In this document: positions 43,006-50,354 of the stretch, one piece after another
How positions within the stretch are numbered: position 1 is the first letter of the stretch
Layout: every line of letters begins with the position of its first letter
Assembly (NCBI GenBank): GCA_964606085.1
Contig: CAZSFD010000033.1
Location: 1 to 50,354, forward strand
Length of the DNA: 50,354 nucleotides
From: CAIQJJ01 sp964606085
GTDB taxonomy: Bacteria > Chloroflexota > Anaerolineae > Anaerolineales > UBA4823
Direction of reading: 5' to 3'
Made by a program: the position numbers and the translations under genes
The notes under the pieces: generated by a model
Databases searched by the model: none
Seen by the model: only the letters and a program-made list of their open reading frames with translations
What the model was told of the DNA's origin: nothing

Positions 43006-44004
43006 ATGCCCGAACCGGTTATTTATATTCTCAACGGCGACGACGAATTTGCCATCAACGAATTTCTCGGCAAGCTGCAAGCCAGCCTGGGCGACCCGAC
43101 GATGGCCGACATGAACACCGCCCGGCTGGATGGCAGCACGGCCTCGCTTGACCAATTCGTCAACGCCATCAGTGTGATGCCCTTTCTGGCCGCCCGGCGG
43201 CTGGTGATCGTCACCAGCCCGTTGGTGCTGGCCCGGGCGCGCAGCGAAACCGCCAAACAGAAGTTTCTCGAGGCCCTGGGGCGCGTTCCCGATAGCACCA
43301 TCCTGGTGCTGATCCAGCCCGACCCGCTGACCGACGAACGCGACCGCAAAAAGGGCAAAATTCACTGGCTGGAAGCGTGGGCGCAGACTGCCGGGGGCCG
43401 CGTGGCGCTCAAGCCCTTTGCCCTGCCACGCGGCCCGGCCATGGCGCAGTGGATCATCGCCCGCGCCAAAAAATTAGGCGGCCAGTTCACGCCGCCCGCC
43501 GCCGCCCGCCTGGCCGATCAAATCGGCGACGACCCCCGCCTGGCCGACCAGGAAATCCAGAAATTGCTGGCCTACGCCAACTACACCCGCCCCGTCGAAC
43601 CCGACGATGTGGAGCATCTCACCCCCTCCGCCCGCCAGGGGGACGTGTTTGCGATGGTAGATGCGCTCGGCAACCGCCAGGGCAAACGCGCTCAGGAGAT
43701 GCTGCACCTGCTCCTGGCCGATCAGGATGCCATCTCACTCTTCGGCATGGTCGTGCGCCAGTTCCGCCTGCTGCTGCTGGCGCGTGAAGTGCTGGACAGC
43801 GGCGGCGGCGAGGCTGAAGCGGCGCGGGCACTGGGCGTGCATCCCTTCGTAGCCGAAAAAGCCCTGGCCCAGGCGCGTCTGTTCAGCCTGCCCGCCCTCG
43901 AAGCCATTTACCACCGCCTGCTCGAACTCGACGAAGCCGTCAAAACCGGGCAGATGGAAGATGTGCTGGCGTTGGATATGCTGGTGGCGGGAATGGCGCG
44001 CTGA
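43006..44004 (+). CDS. holA: DNA polymerase III delta subunit
   Basis: 332 residues. N-terminal VIYILNGDDEFAINEFLGKL, the LVIVTSPL and TILVLIQ strands of the AAA-like domain, and the C-terminal helical collar (ALGNRQGKRAQEMLHLLL, VVRQFRLLLLAREVL, HPFVAEKALAQA) match HolA. It opens the sliding clamp during loading. It shares the window with dnaN, its partner clamp, though the two genes are about 5 kb apart and on opposite strands. Confidence 0.94.
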   Translation: MPEPVIYILNGDDEFAINEFLGKLQASLGDPTMADMNTARLDGSTASLDQFVNAISVMPFLAARRLVIVTSPLVLARARSETAKQKFLEALGRVPDSTILVLIQPDPLTDERDRKKGKIHWLEAWAQTAGGRVALKPFALPRGPAMAQWIIARAKKLGGQFTPPAAARLADQIGDDPRLADQEIQKLLAYANYTRPVEPDDVEHLTPSARQGDVFAMVDALGNRQGKRAQEMLHLLLADQDAISLFGMVVRQFRLLLLAREVLDSGGGEAEAARALGVHPFVAEKALAQARLFSLPALEAIYHRLLELDEAVKTGQMEDVLALDMLVAGMAR

Positions 44005-44012
44005 ACAGTTCC

Positions 44013-44058
44013 GTTAAAGCAAATAGGGCGGAGTTTATTCCGCCCTATTTGCTTTAAC
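44013..44058. terminator. bidirectional terminator after holA
   Basis: Perfect 20-bp inverted repeat (44013-44032 with 44039-44058) with a 6-nt loop, between convergent genes. Confidence 0.9.
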
Positions 44059-44069
44059 CAATCCCTATG

Positions 44070-44501
44070 TCAATCCGCATCCAGCATGATGCGGAAGCGG
44101 CGGGCCATTTCGTTGAGGATATCTACCGTCAGTTCGTTGTCGGTTTTGAGCAAAGACATAAAATCCCAGCGTGGCAGCACCAGGCATCGTGTGGGGCTGG
44201 TGGCAATGACCGAAGCCGTGCGCTTGCCTTCATCGAGCAAGGCCATTTCGCCGAAGAGGTCATTGGCCCCAAAACGGTTGACGACCACCCGGCGGTCATC
44301 GGCATAGGTGCGCACGGCATCGGCCTGGCCTTCGATGACCACAAACAAGCCTATGCCCTCTTCCCCTTGGGTGACGATGTACGCTCCTGCGGGATATTCA
44401 CGCGGGGCAGTCAGTTTTGCCAGGTTTTGTAACTGTCGGCTGGAAAGATGGCGAAACAGGGGGACGCGGGCCAGCAGGATCGCAATTTCTTTTTCGTTCA
44501 T
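44070..44501 (-). CDS. stand-alone cyclic nucleotide-binding domain protein
   Basis: 143 residues, a single CRP-type cNMP-binding domain. YIVTQGEEGIGLFVVIEGQ is the beta-roll and FGEMALLDEGKRTASV the phosphate-binding cassette with Glu and Arg in place. No helix-turn-helix follows, so it is not a transcription factor by itself. AAGGAG precedes the ATG. It may confer cyclic-nucleotide control on a partner protein. Confidence 0.9.
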   Translation of the reverse strand: MNEKEIAILLARVPLFRHLSSRQLQNLAKLTAPREYPAGAYIVTQGEEGIGLFVVIEGQADAVRTYADDRRVVVNRFGANDLFGEMALLDEGKRTASVIATSPTRCLVLPRWDFMSLLKTDNELTVDILNEMARRFRIMLDAD

Positions 44502-44526
44502 CGGGGTCTCCTTTGTGAGTGCAGCC

Positions 44527-44535
44527 AGTATATCA
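44527..44535 (-). promoter_or_regulatory. extended -10 of the cNMP-binding protein gene
   Basis: Minus strand TGA-TATACT (TATACT at 44527-44532), about 25 nt before the ATG with AAGGAG between. A conventional leadered promoter. Confidence 0.5.
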
Positions 44536-44595
44536 AGACATTGTTCCTGCCACCCTGGCGGGTGGGGGAGGTTTGAACCTGGTCAAGTGGCCGGT

Positions 44596-45363
44596 TTAGG
44601 CCGCAGAGGTTTGCTCGGCTGCGACAAAATATAGGGCATCGCTGTGCAAAGCAGCCAGGGCGGCTTCCCACAGCGCCGCAGCATCTATCAGGCAGGCCTC
44701 GGCGGCCAGCACCGGCCCGCGGCGCAGCGCTGGCGCAGCCAGGATGTTTTCGACGCGCTCGTAGCGCTGCTGCCAGCCGCGGAAGTTGTGCGGGGTGTAG
44801 GCTTTGTCCCTGGCGCTGCCATCCGCCAGGGTCAGGTGGTAGGTGATGGGCGGAGCGTAGAGATAGGGCGGCACGACAAGTTCTTCGATGGCGTGCATGG
44901 AGGTATTTGGCTCCAACCCGCAGCCGAGCATGAGGATTTGTCCGTTGTGTTGCGGCAGGGTGTGGAAGGGGGAATGCGGCCCGCAGGGGGTGCCGTCGTG
45001 GAGGTGCGGTTCGAGCAGCGCCGCGGCCAACGGGCCAACCCCGCACACCGAATGCGTGGGGTGGACGCTGCGCAGTGTGCCGGGGCGCAGGCGAAACGTT
45101 TCGGGGATGATGCCGACATTGCCTGGCGTATGGCGCACATCGAAAACGGGGCAGGTTGGGATGACGCGCTCGTAGGTGAGGGCGGGCATGAGCAGGGTAC
45201 CTTCTGCGCCAATGGCGGCCAGCAGGCCGGCGATGACCGTCTCTGCGCCGCCAGCAACCTGCCCCAGTGAGCGCAGCGACGAATGCACCATCAACACCCC
45301 GCCAGGGCGCACGCCGAGGGCCAGCAAGTCGTCGCGCAGTTGGGCCAGGGCGGCATTTTCCAT
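44596..45363 (-). CDS. AAC(3)-family N-acetyltransferase
   Basis: 255 residues. MVHSSLRSLGQVAGGAETVIA and LLMPALTY, then HPTHSVCGVGPLA and GCGLEPNTSMHAIEE, are the conserved blocks of the aminoglycoside 3-N-acetyltransferase family. Members modify aminoglycosides or, in many environmental bacteria, other amines. Start overlaps the ACT-protein stop (ATGA). Resistance is possible but cannot be assumed from the fold. Confidence 0.9.
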   Translation of the reverse strand: MENAALAQLRDDLLALGVRPGGVLMVHSSLRSLGQVAGGAETVIAGLLAAIGAEGTLLMPALTYERVIPTCPVFDVRHTPGNVGIIPETFRLRPGTLRSVHPTHSVCGVGPLAAALLEPHLHDGTPCGPHSPFHTLPQHNGQILMLGCGLEPNTSMHAIEELVVPPYLYAPPITYHLTLADGSARDKAYTPHNFRGWQQRYERVENILAAPALRRGPVLAAEACLIDAAALWEAALAALHSDALYFVAAEQTSAA

Positions 45364-45899
45364 CAGCGTACACCCAGTTTCACTTCAATATCCACACACA
45401 GCGCATCGCCCACATCGTTGAGTTTGGCGCGCAGTTGATGCAGCGAGAGCGACGGCGGCGCCTGGACGATGGCGCGCATCGAAAACAGCGGCGTGCCGGT
45501 GAGCGGGGCCTTGGTCACCTGGGTTTCGGCGCTCTCGATGTTGATGCCCTCCGAAGCCATGTATTCGGCCACCTGATGGACAATGCCCTCGTGATCGGCG
45601 CCGAAGACCAGCACTTCGTACGGCACATAGCCTTCGAGCATGGCCAGCCGGGCCAGGTTGGTCGTTTTGCAAAACACGCTCAGGTCATTGGCTTCGAGCG
45701 CTTGCAGGCCAGCGAGCAGCCCGCCCTGGTTGGCTTCTGGCAGCGAAACGAGCATGATCACGGCAAACTCGCCGCCCAGCCGGGCCATGCGGCTTTCTTC
45801 GATGTTGGCGTGAAACTCGCTGGTGACTTTGGTGATGCTGGCAACTGTCCCCTGCTTATCGGGGCCGACCACGGTGATGACAAGATAGGTTTTGGACAT
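45363..45899 (-). CDS. ACT-domain protein, GcvR-like
   Basis: 178 residues made of two ACT domains: TYLVITVVGPDKQGTVASIT and VPYEVLVFGADHEGIVHQVA. This tandem layout is that of the glycine cleavage regulator GcvR, which binds small ligands or a partner regulator and has no DNA-binding part. No gcv gene is nearby. Coupled to the acetyltransferase gene downstream. Confidence 0.87.
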   Translation of the reverse strand: MSKTYLVITVVGPDKQGTVASITKVTSEFHANIEESRMARLGGEFAVIMLVSLPEANQGGLLAGLQALEANDLSVFCKTTNLARLAMLEGYVPYEVLVFGADHEGIVHQVAEYMASEGINIESAETQVTKAPLTGTPLFSMRAIVQAPPSLSLHQLRAKLNDVGDALCVDIEVKLGVR

Positions 45900-45922
45900 A
45901 GATACCTCGCTGAAAATTTGTC

Positions 45923-45948
45923 GTAGGGCGAAATGAATTTCGCCCTAC
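45923..45948. repeat. palindrome between deoxynucleoside kinase and ACT genes
   Basis: Perfect 12-bp arms GTAGGGCGAAAT / ATTTCGCCCTAC with a 2-nt centre. This motif looks like a scattered GTAGGGCGA-type palindromic repeat known from many bacterial genomes. Confidence 0.7.
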
Positions 45949-46033
45949 ATTTTACTGGCAATCAAGCCTGCAAGGCGATTCAATTCCGACCGCGGGCAAG
46001 GCGGGGGAATTTCGGGGTAATAGCGCAAGTAGC

Positions 46034-46702
46034 TCATGTTTGTCCATTTAGCCGCGCCACTTCCACCGGGTCGAAGATGACTTCTTCTTTGCCGGTCAGC
46101 TTTTCTTGCACTTTCGCGACGATCAAATCGAGGTGCGAGGGGTTCGCCACAAAATCGAGGTCATCGGCGGGGACGGTCAGCACCGGGCAGAGCGTGAAGC
46201 GGCGAATCCAGGTTTCGTAGAGGGTGCTGAGTTGTTCGAGGTAGGCGAGGGGGATGGTACGTTCGTAGTCGCGGCCACGCCGGGTAATGCGCGTGATCAA
46301 GGTGGGGGCGGCGGCGCGCAGGTAGATCACCAGGTCGGGCGGCGGCAGAAATTCCACCAGCACCTCGTACAGGTCGCGGTACGACCGGTAGTCACGTTCA
46401 CTCATGTTGCCCTGCTGGTATAAGTTTTCAGCAAATACCTCGGCATCTTCGTACACCGAGCGATCTTGAATGGCCGAGGTGGGATGTTCGATCAACTGCC
46501 GGTGGGCGTGCAGGCGGCGGGTGAGGAAGAAAATTTGCGAGTGGAAGGCCCAGGCGTGCATATCGCCGTAAAAATCAGCCAGGTAGGGGTTTTCATCCAC
46601 TGGTTCATAAAAGGGTTGCCAGCCCAGGTGATGACATAACAGCCGCACCAACGTAGATTTGCCCACGCCGATATTGCCGGCAATGGCAATGTATTTTTTC
46701 AT
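46034..46702 (-). CDS. deoxynucleoside kinase
   Basis: 222 residues. The P-loop is IAIAGNIGVGKSTLVRLL, followed by EPVDENPYLADFY, IQDRSVYEDAEVFA (the ERS-like motif) and PPPDLVIYLRA, matching the dGK/dCK/dAK family. Phosphorylates deoxynucleosides for salvage. I chose ATG 46702, which has AAAGGA upstream. A GTG at 46720 overlaps the upstream stop by 4 nt and would add six residues. Confidence 0.93.
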   Translation of the reverse strand: MKKYIAIAGNIGVGKSTLVRLLCHHLGWQPFYEPVDENPYLADFYGDMHAWAFHSQIFFLTRRLHAHRQLIEHPTSAIQDRSVYEDAEVFAENLYQQGNMSERDYRSYRDLYEVLVEFLPPPDLVIYLRAAAPTLITRITRRGRDYERTIPLAYLEQLSTLYETWIRRFTLCPVLTVPADDLDFVANPSHLDLIVAKVQEKLTGKEEVIFDPVEVARLNGQT

Positions 46703-46716
46703 CGCACAATCCTTTG

Positions 46717-49068
46717 TCACAATGGTTGAAAATCTGGCTGCAAAAACGCCACGGCCCGGTTCTCTTCATCGCTCATGATCAGGTCGAGGTGGTGGGCGGG
46801 TCGAAAATCGTTTACGGCAACCAGGCGGATGGACTCGTTGGGGCAGCCCTCGCCGGGCAGCCATTCGCTAATACGATTGGGGGTTGTGTAAAAAAACGCC
46901 TGGTTGAAGATGATTTTTGGATCATCGAGGGGGATAGCGAGCGGGTAAATGTTCGCTTCGACCAAATCTTGAAAGAAATGTGTGCCGAACGAGGCTTCTG
47001 GCTCTACGCCAATGCCCTTGCCCGAAATTTCGACCAGGGCGCGCGTGTTGTAGATATCGGCATAGCCAATGCCCACGCCCAGGTCGGGGTTGTTTGTCCC
47101 CCAGCGGCCCGGCCCAACGCAAATGAAAGTTTGCCCGGCCAATTTTTCGTTGAGCTTACCAATGGTGCGCGCCAGCCTGGCCCGCGCCGCCGGCGTGGGC
47201 AGCGAAAAATAGCCCTCTGGCGTGACGAAGACGACGAAAGTGATCTCCGTCACCACCCCCTGCGGGATGACGCCCTGCGTGGCAAAGATCACATCCGCCG
47301 GGTTGAGGCTGGCTGGCAGCTTGACCTGTGTCTCTTTGAGATGGCTCTGCGGGCGGCACTGCAAAATGGTGATATGAACGTCTGGCTTGAGCGTCAGTGG
47401 GTCGGTAATTTCAACCGTGAACTCGGTATCCACCGGGGAGCGGTAGTGGTGTTCGAGCGTTTGCAGCATCCGCTTCAGGCGGCTGGCCAGCGGTGTGCGG
47501 CGCAGCAACTCCTCGAAGGTGATCACCAGGCGGGGGATGGTTTCGCCGCTCAGGGCGCTGCGTGGCGTGGCGAGGTAATCGCCCTCGTCCACCTGGGCCA
47601 GGTAGCGCAGCACCGGGTAACGCGTGGTAAAAACTTCGTGGATGGGCAGCGTTTTGAAGGCGTTGTCTTGCAGATCGATCAGGTCTACATATTGCTGCGA
47701 ATAGCGCCGCGTGGCGCGTGCCGAGGCCTCGGGGCGCAGCAGTGGGTGGCTGAGCGCTACCAGGCGTGGATAATCGTTCCCCACCCGGTCAACCGCCCGC
47801 GTGCCCAGCCCCCATACCAGGCGCACAAAGCCATCTTCGCGGCGAATCTGTGGCGACCAGCGGTACAGGTTGCGGCTGAAGGCCACCCCCGCCGCGTGCG
47901 GGAGAAAGTAACGTCCGGCAGGCGATCCCTCCACCACCTGAATCAGCACAGCCATGCGCTCATCGTAATCTTGCAGCCCTTTGGCGCGGCGGTAGAGCAG
48001 GGCGTTAGGGTTGAATACGCTCGAATAGATGCTGGCGATGGCGCTCATCAGCGCCTCCAGGTTTTCTGACGGCTTGCCCTGGTTGGGCAGGAAATGGCTT
48101 TCGTACTTACCCGCAAACGAAAAGCCGAAATTATCTTCCAGCAGGCTGGACGAACGCACGATCAGCGGGCGCGGCCCGGCTTCGGCCAATAGACCCTGGA
48201 AGCGTTCGATGGCGTCATCGGGGAAACGGCCCCGTTGGAAATCCAGGCGGATTTGGGGGTATTCGGCGCGGATTTGCTCGTCGCTTTTGTACTTCTGGTC
48301 GCCCCAGCGGAAGAGCTGGTTGAGCGCCATGAAGCTGTACGTGAGATCGGCCCCCAAAAAATACGATTCCGGCAGGCGCACGCTGGCGCGCAGGTCGGCG
48401 TCGCCCACTTCTTGCAAGATGCGGTAGGCCAGCAGCATGCCCGCCGTTTTGCCGCCGATCTTGCCGCTGCCAATTTTGCGGCGGCGAATTTCGTGCAGGT
48501 CGGCAATGGTGAACCATTCTTTGGCGATGTTGACGTAGCTGAGATGGTCGCTGATCATGGTGCGAATCAGCACCACTTTGATCTCGCGCAGGCGGGCCTC
48601 CATTTGTTGGCGTTCGACGGGCGGCAATTTTTCGATGGCTGCTGCCTGCTCGAAGAGGACATCTTGCGGGGCCATCTCTGGGTTGAACGAGATCAGCAGG
48701 TCGTCGGCGTGGGTGCCGCGCTCGGTACGAACGCCGCGTTCGGCCAGCGTCTCGCGGATGATCTGCTCGAACAGGTCGAAGGGCAGGTTGTAGGCAAAGT
48801 AGAAGTCGGTCAGGTGGTCGCGCAGGCGGGCGAGGCGTATCTCCCAGATTTCGGCAGGCTCTTCGTCGAATTGCTGCATGCCCTCGCGGGTTTGCGAGCG
48901 CAGGGCCTGTTCACGCACTTCGGCTTCGAAATCGAGCGGGGTGATCACGCCGCGCTGGAATAACTCCCGCCGCATGTGAGCGCGAATGGGTGTACACAAC
49001 ACCGGATACTGCGCCAGTGCCAGGTAGATGCGCAGGGTTTCGTCGAAGTTGGCGAGGGGGAGGGTCAT
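46717..49068 (-). CDS. PEP/pyruvate-binding (PPDK_N) domain protein
   Basis: 783 residues. An N-terminal helical extension (1-200) precedes a PPDK_N/ATP-grasp region: KIGSGKIGGKTAGMLLAYRI, IVRSSSLLEDNFGFSFAGKYES and FVRLVWGLGTRAVDRVGNDYPR. Unlike PEP synthase or PPDK it lacks the phospho-His swivel domain and the TIM-barrel PEP site. It may be a kinase or ligase-like enzyme with an unidentified acceptor. Possibly coupled to the deoxynucleoside kinase gene downstream. Confidence 0.85.
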   Translation of the reverse strand: MTLPLANFDETLRIYLALAQYPVLCTPIRAHMRRELFQRGVITPLDFEAEVREQALRSQTREGMQQFDEEPAEIWEIRLARLRDHLTDFYFAYNLPFDLFEQIIRETLAERGVRTERGTHADDLLISFNPEMAPQDVLFEQAAAIEKLPPVERQQMEARLREIKVVLIRTMISDHLSYVNIAKEWFTIADLHEIRRRKIGSGKIGGKTAGMLLAYRILQEVGDADLRASVRLPESYFLGADLTYSFMALNQLFRWGDQKYKSDEQIRAEYPQIRLDFQRGRFPDDAIERFQGLLAEAGPRPLIVRSSSLLEDNFGFSFAGKYESHFLPNQGKPSENLEALMSAIASIYSSVFNPNALLYRRAKGLQDYDERMAVLIQVVEGSPAGRYFLPHAAGVAFSRNLYRWSPQIRREDGFVRLVWGLGTRAVDRVGNDYPRLVALSHPLLRPEASARATRRYSQQYVDLIDLQDNAFKTLPIHEVFTTRYPVLRYLAQVDEGDYLATPRSALSGETIPRLVITFEELLRRTPLASRLKRMLQTLEHHYRSPVDTEFTVEITDPLTLKPDVHITILQCRPQSHLKETQVKLPASLNPADVIFATQGVIPQGVVTEITFVVFVTPEGYFSLPTPAARARLARTIGKLNEKLAGQTFICVGPGRWGTNNPDLGVGIGYADIYNTRALVEISGKGIGVEPEASFGTHFFQDLVEANIYPLAIPLDDPKIIFNQAFFYTTPNRISEWLPGEGCPNESIRLVAVNDFRPAHHLDLIMSDEENRAVAFLQPDFQPL

Positions 49069-49108
49069 GGGTGCGGGGGGCAGGTAGCAAGGGGGGGGTT
49101 AAAAAACT

Positions 49109-49171
49109 GAAGGTTGAAAGTCAAAAGTCGCTAGTGCAACCTTCAACCTTCAACCTTCGACTTTTGACCTT
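49109..49171. repeat. iterated-word palindrome between the PPDK_N gene and dnaN
   Basis: 11-bp perfect arms (49120-49130 and 49158-49168) flanked by repeats of AAGGTTGAA and its complement CAACCTT (three tandem copies on the right). It shares the word AAGGTTGAA with the element at 41.2-41.4 kb. Confidence 0.75.
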
Positions 49172-49187
49172 GGCTTTGCGACCGGTT

Positions 49188-50321
49188 TCAACTGCCGAGG
49201 TGCATGGGCATAATCACGTGCAAGAAGTTTTCATCGCCGACCGGCTTGAGGATGCCGGGGCTGTTATCGCTGATCGTTTCGAGGACGACGTTGGGGGTTT
49301 TGATGACGTCTAAAACTTCGCGCATGAAGCGCACGTTGAAGGCGATCAAGATGTCGGGGCCTTCGACGGTGGCGTCTACTTTGGTCTGGTTGAAGCCGCG
49401 TTCCTCGGCCTGGCCAGAGATTTCGACGGTGCCGGGCTGCATTTCGCCGCCCGCGGTGATGTTGACACGGGCGATGTGCGAGCCTTCGCGGGCGAAAATC
49501 TCTGCTTGTTTGCAGGCTTTAAGCAACGCTGGCGTGGAGACAATGGTGCGGGTGCGGAAATTGCGTGGGATGACTTGTTCGAGGTCGGGGAAACTGCCTT
49601 CAATGAGTTGGGAGGTCAGTTCGGCATCTTTCATGCGGAAGATGACCTGGCCGCGACCGGGGGGCAGCACCATCTTGAGCGTCTGGTCGCTATCGGCTGA
49701 GATGCGCGCCAGTTCGGTCAGCGCCCGTGCCGGGATGATGGCGCTGATCGGGCGTGCCACCGGGGCTGAAAGCTCGGCGCGGCGGATCGAGAGACGGAAA
49801 CCATCTGCCGCCGAAAGGGTCAGCCGGTTGCCCACTGCCGTGAGCAGCACACCGGTCAGCACCGGGCGGGCCTCATCCACCGAAGCGGCGAAGGCCACCT
49901 GTTGGATCATTTCCTTCAGTTCGGTTACATTCAGTTCGATGCCATCGTTCAAATCGGGTATGGGCAGGGGCGGAAATTCTTGCGCATCTATGCCTTTGAT
50001 GTCGGTGTTGGATGTGCTGCAACGCACGTTGAGGGTTTGCGTGCGCACATTCAGGGCCATTTCCACTTTGTCGTTGGGCAGGGTGCTGACCAGGTCGTTG
50101 AAGGTGCGCGCCGGGACGGTGGTGGCGCCCTCCTCTTCCACTTTCGCACCGATCCAGCAGGTCACGCCCAATTCCAGGTTGGTGGCAGATAAGCGCAGGC
50201 GGCCTTCGTCGGTGGCAACCAGGACATTTGCCAGCACGGGCAATGTACTGCGTGGCGACACCGCCCGCGAGACGATGCTCAACCCATGCGCCAGATTTTC
50301 TTGTAGTACAGATACTTTCAT
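49188..50321 (-). CDS. dnaN: DNA polymerase III beta subunit (sliding clamp)
   Basis: 377 residues with three clamp domains: MKVSVLQENLAHGLSIVSRAV and LPVLANVLVATDEGRLRLSATN (domain I), ARPVLTGVLLTAVGNRLTLSAADGFRLS (domain II), and ILKPVGDENFLHVIMPMHL at the C-terminus, the partner-binding pocket. Rings DNA and tethers the polymerase. No dnaA or origin-like cluster is visible in the remaining 33 bp. Confidence 0.96.
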   Translation of the reverse strand: MKVSVLQENLAHGLSIVSRAVSPRSTLPVLANVLVATDEGRLRLSATNLELGVTCWIGAKVEEEGATTVPARTFNDLVSTLPNDKVEMALNVRTQTLNVRCSTSNTDIKGIDAQEFPPLPIPDLNDGIELNVTELKEMIQQVAFAASVDEARPVLTGVLLTAVGNRLTLSAADGFRLSIRRAELSAPVARPISAIIPARALTELARISADSDQTLKMVLPPGRGQVIFRMKDAELTSQLIEGSFPDLEQVIPRNFRTRTIVSTPALLKACKQAEIFAREGSHIARVNITAGGEMQPGTVEISGQAEERGFNQTKVDATVEGPDILIAFNVRFMREVLDVIKTPNVVLETISDNSPGILKPVGDENFLHVIMPMHLGS

Positions 50322-50354
50322 GGTGACGGCCCTCTCTTCACGGTAATTTTTCGT

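Noticed and set aside
44596..45363. Acquired antibiotic resistance gene
   Set aside because: The AAC(3)-like gene is embedded in and coupled to a housekeeping-like operon, with no mobile element nearby. The fold alone does not show aminoglycoside resistance.

Overview
The window most likely comes from a Chloroflexota genome, probably an uncultured member of Anaerolineae. This rests on gene content, not on a database match. The indications are Pro/Thr-rich 'PTPT' linkers in large secreted-domain proteins, a Ser/Thr kinase fused through one membrane helix to a TolB-like propeller, a class D-like sortase with no sign of an outer membrane, a DUF6391 protein, two MFS proteins, several orphan sensor kinases, and moderately GC-rich, densely packed genes. 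It looks like ordinary chromosome. I see no insertion sequence, integrase, phage gene or CRISPR array.

Layout. 1-3360 (minus): ilvB (cut by the window edge) and ilvD, behind an Ile/Leu/Val-rich leader peptide and terminator that form an attenuator. 3450-10755 (plus): a tight cell-surface or polysaccharide run of heparinase II/III-like lyase, NUDIX hydrolase, GT4 glycosyltransferase, MFS transporter, sortase, a small membrane protein and an AI-2E-family permease. 10.8-12.1 kb: GAF histidine kinase. 12.1-17.4 kb: glycoside hydrolases GH38 and GH51 (minus) and GH5 (plus). 17.4-22.8 kb: a lone receiver protein with a structured leader, a membrane-anchored SH3b protein, an orphan Dam-type methylase and a CHAT protease-like protein. 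22.8-27.1 kb: GNAT, MFS, then thrH and lysC behind a threonine-rich leader-peptide attenuator. 27.1-30.2 kb: pepF, ychF and tRNA-Leu(CAA). 30.2-36.2 kb: glgC, a membrane sensor-like protein, OsmC, a coiled-coil/zinc-ribbon protein and a Ser/Thr kinase. 36.2-41.4 kb: an ABC-2 exporter (three genes) and a NarL-type histidine kinase. 41.4-44.0 kb: dus, a DUF6391 gene and holA. 44.0-50.3 kb (minus): a cyclic-nucleotide-binding protein, an AAC(3)-like acetyltransferase, a GcvR-like ACT protein, a deoxynucleoside kinase, a PPDK_N-type protein and dnaN.

The most notable content is regulatory. Two complete ribosome-mediated attenuators can be read directly. One precedes ilvD-ilvB and has a peptide with 12 branched-chain residues in 13. 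The other precedes lysC-thrH and has a peptide with 7 Thr in 28 residues. In each, an 8-base segment inside the peptide's last codons is perfectly complementary to the 5' arm and loop of the downstream terminator, giving mutually exclusive antiterminator and terminator folds. The threonine leader has a clean promoter (TTGACC, 17 bp, TATAGT) only 8 nt from its ATG, so its message should be leaderless. Several other genes show the same -10-next-to-start arrangement.

A second feature is a family of at least nine intergenic palindromes. Each is built by repeating a different short word, and nearly all lie between co-directional or divergent genes. Convergent junctions instead mostly carry ordinary hairpin terminators.
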